Shown here: piece by piece, positions 35,458-48,184 of the stretch | Layout of the letters: each line of letters starts with the position of its first letter | How positions within the stretch are numbered: position 1 is the first letter of the stretch | Program-made: the position numbers and the translations under genes | Notes under the pieces: model-generated | Told to the model about the DNA's origin: nothing | What the model saw: the letters and a program-made list of their open reading frames with translations, nothing else | The model's database searches: none | Assembly: GCF_008831285.2 (NCBI RefSeq) | Contig: NC_045139.1 | Span: forward strand, 14,924,354-14,988,353 | Length of the DNA stretch: 64,000 nucleotides | DNA from: Nymphaea colorata | Lineage: Eukaryota > Streptophyta > Magnoliopsida > Nymphaeales > Nymphaeaceae | Direction of reading: 5' to 3'

Positions 35458-38400
35458 TTATATCACTCGCTTTGGATCACGTGCTGCAGAGATATGATCC
35501 TGAAATTCAAACCAAAATAAGGTCCATGATCTAAAAGAACGGTCATCTAGATCAATCTTCAACTATAAAGAATGAAAAATCAAGAATCTTTTTTTATAGA
35601 AACTTGTCTGGATTGAGAAAAAATGGGAAAATTGACCTTGCCCCACTAACTTTTTCATCATTTCCCCACCCATGATAATGTCCTTTTTGTGATGATGAGG
35701 AACTCCTCAACAATGAAAATCCCCAGAGAACCCCACCACCAAGCCTTCTGAAGGCAACACCATGGAAAATCTCAAGCTGTGAACGGCAGGACTGGGAGAC
35801 TTCATACAGGGTCTCTTAACTCGACCCTTCCCATTCCCTTCTTACTTAACTGTTTAGCACTTGTGGTGCTCAGATGCATGCAAATTCTATTTTTGCCTTG
35901 GGATTGCGACAAGTAAATAACCCTAAAGAAGACTCCAGAAGTAAATTACATTCCTATAAAAAAGATGTCCAAGAATTCTTATGATTTTTCATGCAAAAAA
36001 TAATTTTACTATACTTTAGTTGCTTGGATGCACAAAACCACAAGCACCAGTACCGTATCAATGAGTCCTGCAAGGGCCAATGACTTCATTTGACACCAAA
36101 GTGATTAGCATTGATTAGTCAAGTCACTTCTTATTTCAATAATGTAAATCCAGAAAAGCAGACAACAGACAATGGCCATTTCCACATTAGTAAACTAGAG
36201 GTCAAGAATAGTCTTTCTTGATTTGAGATTAATCATTAACATGCATATATTTGTGAACTCTAACCTTCCCCAACTGGTTATAATTTGTTTTCTGCCACTT
36301 GTCTATGCACCGTTCTTAAGATTAAACAAGTATTATATAGGTAAAATATGACCCATAAGGGCATTTGGTGTAGTCACCAAAGTCATCTGAACTGAATATC
36401 ATAGATCAAAGAATGACATAGGACATGAAAATAATAACAGTGCAAAAACATACCGAGATGAAGTCAAATGCTCTCGTCTCCTCTTTCTTTGAGCTTTCCA
36501 TCACCACACTATGATTCTGAGTAGCATAACCATGCATTTGGAACACATCAGGTAAGGCTGAGGAATATCCACCATCTTTCCCAACATGCGCATTATAACC
36601 TACATGCCCAAGATTCTGGAAGTTGGACATGGCAGCTAACAGCTGCTGCTGTGCAATTAGGTTACCCATTGCACTGTAATTCACTTGTTGAGAAGCAAAT
36701 GCTTGATTAAACATGAGGTTAGAAGGAAAATTGTATTGCACCGAACTTGATGGAGGCAGACCATTCTGGTGGGCACCAGATGCCTGAGAATTAAGCAGAC
36801 CCTTCAAAATGTCATTTGGATCAGCACGAGCTTGCTGGTTATTAGACACTGGAGACATTGATTCAGCAAAACCACCTCCAAGGATATCACCCACTTGGTT
36901 CTCTTTAACACCATCATTCATAGACAGACCGGCCATCAATACATCTAAACCATTTTTATTTGCTAGGGAATCCACACGAGGTTCTTCAAAACTGTCAGCA
37001 AACGCATCAAATGATCCAAGCTGGTTTTTCTTCAATGATTCATTTGCCTCACTGGAGCTATCCTTATCATCCACAACCAATCCAGAAAATAGGTCACCTG
37101 CGTTTCCCCCGCTATCTGTTTCTTTTGTGTGGAACGACACATCCGCAAATGGGTCAGCTTCATCAGATTTAGTACTGTTCCTGCTAAACCCCATAACAAA
37201 ACCATCTCCCAACAGATCATCGACAGCATGCGAAGATGGCACAGGCATTGTTAGGCCTTCATCATTTTGACTTTGAGGAGTACCCTCAGTTCCATCAGAG
37301 GCTAGGTCACCAGTATCTATCAAGTTAGGTAGTTGCACGGCAGCAGCTGCACTGACTTTATCACTAGATATTGGTTTGGTAGCTTCTCCTCCTGCTGATA
37401 TATTTCCGTCAAGCAGTGCCAAAACCTAATGATCATGATGAATCAAAAGGTCAGAAAGCAAAGAAACTATCCAGTAGGTTAACCTAATACAAAAGCAAAT
37501 CCATTAAGAAAATCCATGATATTCAAACCAACTCATTGTTAAAAACCAAAGCCGTTTCACATGATACTCACTTTGTTTGCTTTTTCCCTCACGGATGCCT
37601 GTGGTGATTCTGAGCATTTGATTACAGCATCCTTATTTTCACTGAAGAAGGACGCAATTGCAGAAAAAAGTTCGTCATCTTTTTTTCTCAAGATCGCTTC
37701 CAGAAGACATGCAGCTTTCACACGGATCTAGCACAAACAATTAACGCGCAGCTTAGGATGTCAGTCATTGTCTTAGTTGAGCATGATTCAGGCACCGTAC
37801 AGATGATTCAAGACCAAGCTTACTTTAATATGGAGTGCGCATGCTAAAAGAAATACATGGCAGATTTCAATCTCCAACATGTAACAAGAAGACGTTCATC
37901 CAAAGAGCATACCTGCCACACATGTGATTGCAACCTAGACTCAAGCGCGAGGGACATGGATACAGGATCAAGTTTTGCAGCTTCTTTGAGGAAGACCTGA
38001 ATAGCATCGCGAGTAGGCTGTAGACGCACACCACCAGCTGTTACGATGGTGTCTAAAAGCCTCTCCTCAGGACCCTTAGCCATTTTTTGACCTGGGCTTG
38101 TATCACTACTGCTTGCATCAGTCAAAGCCTCCCTGGACTCCACGCTCCAGGACCTTGTGGAATTATTTCGACCACTTGAAGAACCCCATGTTTCTTTATG
38201 GTGTTCCTCCGTCTCATATTTATCAAATCTATCCTTCTCTACTGTCAATGATCTTCGTAGATTTGGGCTCCTATAACTCCCACTATCGCTTTTCATCAAT
38301 GAATTTCCGGAAGCAAGAGTAGTCAACCCTTGTATTATAGAAGCACCTCCCATGCCAACCACCTCACTTAGAAATGACTTCTTCTCTTCAGTTTGCGGCT

Positions 38401-39496
38401 CAAAGTTTGTGTTGCCGAATCCCTGAATTCTTCTGTTACTATGTTCTGCAGGGGCAGGCTTCTCTTCTGAAGCAAATATCTCAGACACTGCCTCATGCGC
38501 AGTGTCACGGACAGCCTTGTTCAGTGCATCTCCTTTAAGAGCATCCACCTGTCCCCTGTAGTGAAATAGCTGGCGAACTGCCGCAGAATGCCGTTGCATC
38601 TCTCTCCTAAACTCAACGCCAGATTTCCCCACAGCATATTTGATCAGCCTGAGTGCCTGCATAAATTACGCCACAACTCAACATTAGGACTACCTGGAAT
38701 AACCTCATAAGACCAGATAGTTGAGAAACAACAGATCGTACTCCACCCATATATGTCATGAAGAAGAACCTGACAAAATTATTTTTTGTTAGCACTATAA
38801 TATCAAGTCTAAACGTCAATGGCTTCTACCAGCTATAGACAAAGATGAAAGGAGCTGCATATTTTGCAACCTATCACCGTTTAGACCATTCCCGACGAAA
38901 GAAAGAGAAAACTAGAAACACCTAGTTCTTGCCGCTTCCACAGATTTTTTGTTCGAGTCGGATTTTGCTTAATAGCAACGCTGAAAAATTAGCTACAGCC
39001 TACAGAGAGAAAAACTTTGATTCGGCTGATCTCAGAGGGTGGTTTGTGCAAAAGAGACATGAAAAATTAAGGACTGAAACATTAGCCAGACACCATATCC
39101 ATGTTATTTTTCACGTTATGAGATCTTCAGAGACTGGAAAGAGAGAAAGACGACGAGGAAGGAAAATTACATCGTCTCAAAGTGAAGAGCGACCTTTTTT
39201 AACCATGTGGGAAGAAAGAGCGCCAAAATCGGAACGCCCAAAAGGGGGCGAAAGAGGGCAAAAGAACTCGAGAACTCGAGGGATCTCACCTTCTGCTTAA
39301 CGATCGGGCTCTTGTGATCCAGACGCTTCAGGATATAATCGGAGACCTCCTTGACGATGCTCACGTGAGACGTCCGCAGGAGCTCGCAGATCTCCTCAAG
39401 CTTGTAGACAGGGGCGACCTTGTCCTCGTCGCTCGTCACAGCGTCGATCATCCGAGATCTCCAGTACGCCTCCACCGCTCTCCGACTCGAATCCAT
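35458..39496 (-). CDS. MTV1: MTV1-like ENTH/VHS-domain clathrin adaptor, 706 aa
   Basis: Five minus-strand exons join in frame: 39290-39496, 37913-38656, 37572-37727, 36454-37425 and 35458-35499. The last exon codes only DHISAARDPKRVI plus stop, behind a 954-bp intron. The N-terminus MDSSRRAVEAYWRSRMIDAV and the block LRLIKYAVGKSGVEFRREMQ form the ENTH/VHS domain (about 1-135). Further matches to Arabidopsis MODIFIED TRANSPORT TO THE VACUOLE 1 are RRIQGFGNTNF, KSFLSEVVGMG, SGGVRLQPTRD-like TAGGVRLQPTRDAIQVFLKE, and an armadillo-like stretch near 300-370. Acidic DPFADVSF and DDLFSG-type motifs in the C-terminal half resemble clathrin or adaptor-ear binding peptides. The C-terminus KKEETRAFDFISDH is conserved. 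MTV1 works with the ARF-GAP MTV4 at the trans-Golgi network in vacuolar cargo sorting. Identity is strong. Confidence 0.95.
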
Positions 39497-40400
39497 CCCA
39501 ACAAAAAGAAAAAGGTATGCCGACGAACAAAAAGAAAAGAGAAAACCCCCTAATCCTACCCGATTCCTCTTGAAAACGACTCGGAGAGACGGAATTCGCG
39601 ACCGCAAACCCCAGAGTATGTCCGATCTCCACCGGAGGAAAGCAACCTAAAGCCTCCCTTTTCTTTTTTTCCCCCCTCTCCTCGGGTTCGATGGAGGAAG
39701 GCAGAAGGCACTCTCGCTCGGTATCAAACACAGAGATAGAAAGAGGGAAGACGGTAGATAGAACTCAGAAGAAAGGACGATCGGCGATCGGACCACGTAA
39801 TTTCATTTTTATTTTTTTTCTAAATATTGGAAAAATAAAAGAACGACTTTGTCCCTGAGCATCCATAAAGACGAAAATACCCTAATTGTATTTTGGACCT
39901 ACCTCCCTCTTGCGATCCAAATAGATTGGTTCATTTAATCACATAGCAAAGTCTTAGCTATATCATCATCTGATTTGGTTTTGTGAACACTTAGTTTTAC
40001 GAAAACCAAGTTCTTTAATGAGTTTCTAAAGCTTGGGTGACACATTCAAAACTTGGCTTTTTATGCATAGTTACTTAAGATGAGTCAGGTTTTCATCAAA
40101 TTGAGTTTTCTTCAAATCTGGTTTTGATGACATCTAAACACTCCAAAGGCTTGGTTTTGAAGGTGAAATCAGGTTTAACCCTCAAAGCTTGGTTTTGAGG
40201 TGTCATCTAATGTCCATTTAATCTCAAATTTAATGATGTTGGATCGCATGGAGATGTGTAAGAACCTTGTCAAAAAGGGTTTTGATTGGATCTAGTGTTA
40301 GACTTCTTGTTAATTTATGACGTTTGAGTCTTTTATTAGGGATGTCAATAGATCATATTTAATTGGACGTACCATTTATTATATTCTATTTATTGGATGC

Positions 40401-40612
40401 ATATATGAATGAAGAAAAGTCCACTACTATATTTTGAATCCAATTTTTCAATTCATAATTTAAATATGATGTCTTGAACCTAACTTTTAGATGCACATCG
40501 GAAACCGAACCACATAGTGATATGTTAGAACCAACTTTCAAAATACAAGATATTAAACTTGAGTTCAAATCCAACCAGATATTTATCTAAAACTAAATCT
40601 ATGGTATGATTG
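40401..40612. repeat. Dispersed AT-rich repeat, copy A
   Basis: It shares ordered phrases with copies B and C: 'gaagaaaagtccac', 'tattttgaatccaattttt', 'aattcataat' and 'cagatatttatctaaaacta'. No terminal repeat or coding potential was seen. It is probably a decayed non-autonomous element. Confidence 0.55.
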
Positions 40613-41542
40613 AATGTTATTTCCTGAATTTGAAATTGATATGCATTAACATTATGATTAACTTTTTTAAAGCAATTTGGCTAGGTTCGAAGAAGTTCTT
40701 ATGAATTAATCAGCATCATCAAATTCCCTTGAATTAATCATTTTGAATTGAAGAATCGGTGATATGAATTTCTGCCGGCGACCAACTCCGGAGCCAAATT
40801 TCATTGAAAGTTTAAGCCAATTCCATTTCATCACCACGCAACTTTCCGTTTTGGAAGGAGCATTTTCGTCTTTCCGGCGAAGTCCAGTCCAACTGCGCTC
40901 GGCCATTTGGGTCGGCGAAGAAAAAACGTGGGCCTTTTGCGCCGAACACGCGTCAAGAGATGCGGTGGAAAGCGAAAGGGCACGTCAAAGTTCATGAACT
41001 TTGTCGCGTTTCGCGCGCATGCCAAACGTGAACGGCGGGAGAGCCCCGCCCTCCAAACGTCGCTTCATTTTACTTTTCCTAACTATCGGAGAACATGGAA
41101 AACCATTATTATTAATTTACTTTTTGACATGCAAACAGGTTTTCATATGAAAAAAGGAGGAGAGACAGAGATCATTGAAAAGTTTGGCACCATTTCTTCA
41201 CCGTCTCACACTTTCATGGCAATTTTAAAATAACACAGGAAAGGTGTGATTCGATTTTCCTTTTCACTTCACATTGACAACGTGAGTGAGGGCCTCTGTA
41301 ACTAAGAAAAAAACACAACAAAGAGATGGAGAGAAGCAATCTTCTTATGGTTTGAAATAATGGCAGAAGTCTAAGTACTTTCATGTGCATGCGATGCCGA
41401 AAATGACGTGCCTCTGTGACAGTCATCAGCTTGCCTGAATCTTGTAAGAACTTGAACCTTACAACGTTTTACAGATGCTTAAGATCTTCAACGTGGCAAA
41501 TAATTAAATGGTTCGTCTAATACTTGTCTCATTTTTGTCCAA

Positions 41543-41567
41543 TCTCTCTCCTCTCTCTCTCTCTCTT
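41543..41567. repeat. (CT)n microsatellite
   Basis: A nearly perfect CT run of about 12 units followed by a short AT run, in intergenic DNA. Confidence 0.85.
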
Positions 41568-42084
41568 CATATATATATTGAACAGCTTCCCATTTCAAGA
41601 CTGCAAGATGAACAAGATTTAAGCATTTGTAGGTAGTCCCTCAATCTCAGGATAAGGGATGAACAATAAATAGAGAGAGTTTATATTATTCCTCAATATG
41701 AATATAGTCTTAAAGATATGAACTGTTCATCATCTGTCACGTAAAATTTCCTAAAAGAGATCTCGGGCGTGAAAGATGATAATGAAAAGATATATGCTAC
41801 ATGTTCAATATGTATATGTGCAATGCTAGGTACAAAACCCTTAGGTGTTAGAGCTATATGGATCATCTTGCCTATCTATCTATGGCTGAAAGAAAATCAA
41901 TGAGAAACAAAAAAAAGATAGCATTTTAATAATCTAGCACTAATCAACAGTTTTTTCTCTTTAATCTTTTCTCAACCATTCATTAAAAAAAAAATAGTTA
42001 AGATGATTCTTTACTCGTAATGTACCTGAAGGTCTTGTACCTACTAATCTCTCAACTCATCCCTACCAATCTCTCTCTCTCTAG

Positions 42085-42109
42085 ATATATATATATATAT
42101 ATATATATA
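42085..42109. repeat. (AT)n microsatellite
   Basis: An AT run of about 12 units that follows a short CT run; intergenic. Confidence 0.9.
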
Positions 42110-42700
42110 AAGTTCATAAATTCGTGTCAATGTATATTTTTACTTATATATAAATATGGACAACACGGGAACACATTTAACAATATATTTACTGACAATG
42201 CACACCAACAACCAAACGTATAAGCTTTATTCAATCCGACCAACTATACCAAGTTACTTTAAACTATTGTCCTGGTATACTCTTTAACGTGCGTGCAATC
42301 CAATAAACGCTATTGTAAAAATCGAAAATCAAAGTCAAATTTGCCGATCAATGGAATCAATCGTGAATCGACGAAAAAATACTGTTGTACATATTTAAAA
42401 AATAAATAAGAAAAATCGATAAATAATTAAAAAATTCAAGTAATACAGGAACCGGAATTGTTTGCCACCAATGTGAATTAAATCGACCGATTTTGTGGGG
42501 AATGAATTATTTGTGGAAACGCCAGATTGGATTTCTGGGCTCGAGCTCGCTGGACTCACAGGGCGTGCTCCGACAGTCACATGGAAAGTCATGCAGAATA
42601 TAGGAAAAAAACAAACAACATAAATAATAAGCAGAATAAGTAACAAACAAAAGGAAATTATTTAAGTTTTACGCGAGGAAGAAATAAAATAATGCAATAA

Positions 42701-44677
42701 AGAGACGAAGAACGAGACAAAAGCCATTTTTCCTTTTTCTGGGTGGAGGTCTCGTTGTGTCCATATTACGCGGGACCGGAGATCGAATTCACTGTGCGTT
42801 CGTCTTCTTCTTTTGCTTCTTCCCCTATCCATTTCTAGGACAACCAGCCTCCTCTTTCTTTCTCTATCTCGAATTTGGGGAGCGTTCCGGATGAAAAGAA
42901 GTTCGATCGAATGGAGGAAGGTGGACTCTGAGATGGGATTGGCGAGGGGTTTGGTTCGATTTCAGGTTTTCATTCCCGAATCTGTTTTCTTGTCATCCTT
43001 TGCTTATTTATTGAGATATTTTTCTTTCTTTGAGTGCGACCTTTTGGTGGTTTTGATTGTTTGTTAGATGTCAGAGAAGGAGCAAAAACTCGTGGTTTGG
43101 GTGCATTTCTTGTTGATGATCTTGGGGTGCGAGTGTGCGTGTGGGGCTTACTTGATTTCGCATCGACCAATCTGAGTTTGATGTTTGGTTTGGTGACCGA
43201 GATCATGGATTTCAATAAGGTTTCAGGCTTAGGTTTGCTGAATTTGCCTGGAGTAGTCCTCGGTTTCTGACTTCCTGGTGGAATTTGGACCTATAGGGGG
43301 TTTTGGGAAGTGTTCCCTTATCACAGTATGTATTAGAATGGTGAATTCTGCACAGGAATCTTGTTTTACACCAATATGTTTTGTCGATATTTTTTTTGTT
43401 AAGTTAAAGATCGATGTCCCTTAATTTTTTATTTTTGTTTTTCGTTTGTTCTTCGTGGGGAGGTTATAGACGAGCTGGTGGTGTGGGGAGATATCGTCTT
43501 CAGATTTACTTTTCTAAGTTATGGAAAGCCGTGGGACATCCGTTTTCCCTGATCATCGCTGGCCTAATGATGAAAACGTTAATAGGAGATTGTATTTGCT
43601 CTATATGGCCGGTAGACGATTTTTCCATATACATCTAGTTTTTTTTTATTAGTGTTTCTTGAAAGATGACCATTTATCGAACACACGTTCGAGTGATAGT
43701 GTTGTTGGTTGATTAGGAACATCGTGGGGACGCAGAGAGAGTGCTATATATGCACTTAGGATGAGTTGTTATGAATCCTCAAAAGGAAGTGCGTCCACTG
43801 TTTGATGGCTGAACAAGTCCTAAGCTCTTGGTAGAGGGAGAGATCAGTTAAGAAAGCCTTTCATTGTCAGTCTCTTAGAAAGCTTGAGCTGGCTTAGTGT
43901 CCCTAGGAGCGTCTGGTGACAATGGTTGTAGGCTTGTAGCTTTCTTGAAATGGCGCAGATGGAGGACCCTTCATGCATTCTGCAGTTCTTTCTGTTTGTA
44001 AAATGAGGTTATACACAATCCCTATCCATGAATAATGAGATGAGGAGTATTCTTGGAGCCATTACTGTGCGATTCTATTTCTTGCTTTATTGTAACGTGG
44101 TCCTCCTTTTCATACAAAATAAGAATTTTAGGTAAGTTGTCCATCACATGGTAAGCGAAAGCATATTCTTCTGTGGCACATGTGTCTACAGCTTTATGGG
44201 TAACGTGTTCAGGGAGATAAATGGTTGAAGGAAAATAACAATTAAGATACAAGCAAAGGTGGAAGGTGCAGATAGCGTAGTGTTCTGTTGTTGTTGAGCT
44301 AGGCAGCAGGGACCGACTGCAGCAGTTGATTTTGGCACGTAGTTGACTTGTCAGTTGCTGAAACCTCATTATTCAACCAGTTAAGGGGTAAAATGCAGAT
44401 TTTTTTTTTTCTATATGGAAATTTTCAGATGCCTGTGTTTCAGAAACTTGTCCTAAAACATGTCTACTTTGGTAATCGTTGGCATTCTATTAAAGTGCAT
44501 TTCACTTGTTCTCCCTGATTGATTGAACTTAAGGTACTCCCTTTTCCTTTTTCACATTAGGAACCACATCTTCTTTGTATTGGGATTTCTAAGAGTTAAA
44601 GGCAGCAGCTGCATTTACTATACATTAAAGACGACAGCTAAAGTGAAGAAGTGCCCAAGGGTTTTTCAATTGCAACA
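42701..44677 (+). other. Promoter and probable spliced 5' leader of NINJA
   Basis: A pyrimidine-rich stretch at about 42.78-42.87 kb looks like a transcription start and leader. The ATG lies almost 2 kb further on, and the DNA between is AT-rich with stops in all frames, so at least one 5' UTR intron is likely. The exact splice sites cannot be fixed from sequence alone. Small frames at 43034-43638 are not supported as genes. Confidence 0.4.
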
Positions 44678-47598
44678 ATGGATGATGATAGTGGGATTGA
44701 ATTGAGCTTGGGTTTGTCATGTGGTGGATCTGCTGGAAAATTCAAGGGTAAAGAAAGTTGTTCAGACCTTAATGCAGAAGGAGGTAAAAGTAAATCACTG
44801 GTTGGCAATTTCGATTCTTCGGGTTCTTCAATGAAACGTTTTATCCAAACCCATGTTGATAAACATGGCAATGGTATTGGTGGGCAACAGAGAAATGATC
44901 CAGGATTGGGTCAGCAGGAAAACTTCTGGACAGATCTTGGGAAATGCTCTGCCCAAGAGTCAGATGCTTCTACAAATGCACAGGGGGATTCTTCACGGTT
45001 CATGGGATTCAGAGAATCATGGCTCTCTTCTACCACTAGTCTGAAGAGTTTGGATAGGCCAGCAGGTATAGGTGAAGAGAAGATAGAACAACATGACCTT
45101 GGTGTGAGATTATGGCCAGGGGTTACTGCAAAGCGTAAGATGCCATTTGAAGAGCTGGAAAATCAAAAGAAACAAGAAAAGGAGACTGAATTCAATGATG
45201 CACATGGTAAGAGTGCTTCTGGTGTTTCACTAATGAAGAATTTTACTGTCTCCATTTCAGCAAAAGACAACCACACTTCTGAGAATGAGGATGTTGCAGA
45301 GTCAGAAGGCGAGGGTTCGACAACCAGGGCTGTCTCGTCGCTAGGGAGGGATGGTTTGAAAAGATTTATTGGCATTGGCTCTGATTCTTCAAACCGGAAG
45401 GATTCACAAGGATTCATTGATTCAGGTATAGCGGGCAGCCAAGGTTCTGCACTAAAGCAGCCTCTTTCTATGGCAAGTGAGTCCAAAGTTGAGCTTGGAA
45501 ATCTTGGATACGGGATTCCATTTTCTCGTCAGCCTCTTTCAGTTGTAAGTGTTCCTTATGCGTCATCCGGCAAGACACCTACTTCAGCAGCAAATGCTTC
45601 GACATCTGGTTTCTCATGTATGCAACTAATGCTACCCAGTAAAAACAATGAAGGAGTTAATGTTCAACAGATAAGTTCAGGTAGTTTTCAGCTTACTTTT
45701 GGTTACTCTCCTGGCCAGCTTCCAGCGATGGAACCAGGTTCCGCTTTGGGAGGGTTTCTGCATTCTCCTCAGTTATCTGCATCAGGGAACAAGTGCCTAG
45801 GAGAGGGGGTTCTTGGTGCAGAACATGTTGAAGACCAACGGAGGTCATCACCAGGTTTGACTCTTTTCTCTGGTTCACATGTTATTTGAGATGCCTTGTG
45901 TGCTATTGCTTGTGGTTGCTAATCACTATGGCTCTAAAATGGTCAGCATTCCTTTGTTTCTTTTAACACTTTTCGTATAGCAACTGAGAGTCTGAGAGCG
46001 TTCGTTCCAGCTACTTTTACAGGTTTTTAATATATTGGGGGCTTCTTTAATAGCTCCATTGATTCTTAACCTCACTTCCTTGGAGTAGTGCTTCATGTGT
46101 ATTTGAGATTTGTTCCCATTGCTTGTTGCATGTTGAAATATCCCAACCATCTCAGTCGAACTCCTCAAATGCATGCACAAACTTCTCTCTGTCTCTTATG
46201 GGTGCACGCTTACATGCCTTCCTCTGTGTATCATGATCTCCTTTTTTTAAGTTTTCGCATCTCTTTTTTGAATGGATATTTTTTTACTCTTTCTATTAAA
46301 GCTATTCACGAAACCTCCCATTAAGCTATTTGTTCAGTCAATACCAATCTTGCTTTGTGCAAGTTGACAAAGGATATAGTTCTCTTATTGTTATTCATGC
46401 TTCTGAAAACCAAGGTCTCCATCTCATGGTATATGATTTCTTTTTAGACCCTTGAAATTTCTCATTAAATCTTATATTCCCATTTCTCAGCTACGGATAT
46501 GGTAACAGTTTGTGTTTCACTTTTCATCTATTCATGGAAATTTGTAACCTTCGGTTTGGTGTCAACATGAAAGTCAAACAAAATTCTCTAGTTAGGTATA
46601 TCATCAGTTAGATTGAGTTGATGTCCCCGTCTATATTCTTTTTTGTAGTGGAAGCAGAAATGCAGAATTCAAAACCATGCTGACCTAGTGGCTATATTTG
46701 TTAACGAAAAGGGATGGGAAAGAAAAAGGGTAAAAGATTATGGCAACTTTTTCTATGTTATCAAATTAGATACAGAACTTCAGAGAATCAGAGGCATTAT
46801 TTTTTGGCTAATCCAAGTGCATTCCTATTAACTGTTGCACTACTAGCTCAATGTTGGGCTGGAGGAAATTTTTAGAATGAAAATCTTGAAATTTCCTGCT
46901 TGTAGTGCAATTGTGCAAGACCAGGTCTGCACCCAGTTACTGTGGATTGTACTGTAACGTAACATTTCTTGTGTGCAATCTTTTGTGAGGATTAGAGCTG
47001 TTTTCTTTCTTTTTTGTGGCTTTTTTATTTTTGGGTTGTTAAAAGTTCATGTCTTGTAATTAAAAATCCCAAAGGGTTAGCAGGCCCTCTAATATAACTT
47101 TCCTATGCAGGTGGCTTGCCTCGTGGCTCATCTGAAACGTCTACCTATGAAGTAAAATTGCCAGACCTTGCCAAGAACGCAGGCAAACGTCCATTGCCAG
47201 AAATGGCTGGCATGTCTTCCTCTTCTCAGGGCGAGGATATCACGAAAGCTGATAATCCCAAGGAAGCTACTGGACCTTCAGATTTGGAAAGTTTTCTTCA
47301 TGAAATGCCTGGGATTAGGCCGGGCATTGCTGCTGCAATAAAATTTGGTGGAAATGGTTCATATCCAGATCTTCCATGGGTTTCAACAACTGGTTCAGGT
47401 CCAAATGGGAGGACTATTTCAGGAGCAGTCTACAGGTTTGGCAGAAAAGAAATTAGAATCGTCTGTGCATGCCATGGCACTCATCTTACTCCTGATGAGT
47501 TTGTGCAGCATGCTGCTGCCGACACTCCAAACCATGAAGGCAACCAGGGGTTGTCATCATTTCCTTCTGGGAATCAGGCGGCATCAGCCAAAAGCTGA
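44678..47598 (+). CDS. NINJA: NINJA, adaptor between JAZ proteins and TOPLESS, 554 aa
   Basis: Two coding exons, 44678-45854 and 47111-47598, join in phase 1. Residues 7-14 (IELSLGLS) form an LxLxL EAR motif that recruits TOPLESS-type co-repressors. A basic patch AKRKMPFEEL (about 155) could be a nuclear signal. The middle block SENEDVAESEGEG matches the conserved B region of NINJA. The C-domain at about 475-530 (SYPDLPWVSTTGSGPNGR, AVYRFGRKEIRIVCACHGTH, LTPDEFVQHAA) is the part that binds the TIFY motif of JAZ repressors. In the nucleus NINJA links JAZ to TOPLESS and keeps jasmonate-responsive MYC targets off until JAZ is degraded. Length and domain order are those of full NINJA, not the shorter ABI5-binding (AFP) relatives. 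The frame is open upstream of 44678 but has no earlier ATG. Confidence 0.95.
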
Positions 47599-48085
47599 TT
47601 CCTCTCTTAGTTAGCGCTGTTGTGTTTTGAAGGTAAATTCTATGTCTATGTCCTTGTGTTTCCCACTGAAATTTTAAATTTTTTTGTGTTTATTGCATTC
47701 CTTTTTGCGTGTATCTTTTTTTCCCCCTCTACAACAGAGAAACTGCTTTTGGGGCGGGAAACCTAAGTTTGTCGACCAGAGGTACTCAGGGTCAACTCTC
47801 CAACCGTGTAAACTCCAAGATGAGGGCCCTCAACACTTCTCTTGTCCATTAATTATACCAACCAATTCTTTGAAGCGGACTTCTTGTCAACGGAACGTTC
47901 TATTATGGTTTTATTGGCTGTATATACATAGTTACCTTTCTCGACATCTTTTCTGCCAGGGGAGGATGCATTTAAGTGTGCTGAAAATGAATATGAGTCT
48001 TGAGATCAAGTCACTTCTTGATTGGGTTGCATTAGCATAGCAGCACAGGCCAGATATTTTGTCCTGCCACTGTTGTTACACCGAC

Positions 48086-48184
48086 GGGCCATTTTGGCAA
48101 CGGTAACGTTATGTTACTGTTGGATGTTTCATGAATCTGAGATGCATGGTACAATAACACCTTTACTGTTGCTAAACACCCCCT
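48086..48184. mobile_element. Short foldback MITE
   Basis: About 99 bp fold on themselves. The left end GGCCATTTTGGCAACGGTAA matches the reverse complement of the right end, GGGGTGTTTAGCAACAGTAA, and the centre is near-palindromic (TCATGAATCTGAGATGCAT). The ends resemble those of the element at 14.8 kb in having T/G-rich TTTGGCA-type termini. It is non-coding and lies just downstream of NINJA. Confidence 0.6.

Larger units (their letters stand above)
39497..42700. other. Bidirectional promoter region between MTV1 and NINJA
   Basis: It contains the MTV1 leader (to about 39.75 kb) and, at the far end, the NINJA promoter. Between them lies AT-rich DNA with recurring phrases such as 'gcttggttttgaaggtg' and 'gcttggttttgaggtg' (40.15-40.21 kb), one copy of the dispersed repeat, and simple repeats. 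No gene is recognised; the open frame at 40907-41233 has no conserved content. Confidence 0.5.

Noticed and set aside
38929-39300. 123-codon plus-strand frame antisense to MTV1 intron 1 and exon 1
   Set aside because: Charged, low-complexity translation overlapping a firmly supported minus-strand exon.
47684-48040. 118-codon frame after NINJA
   Set aside because: It begins within the NINJA 3' UTR and has no conserved content.
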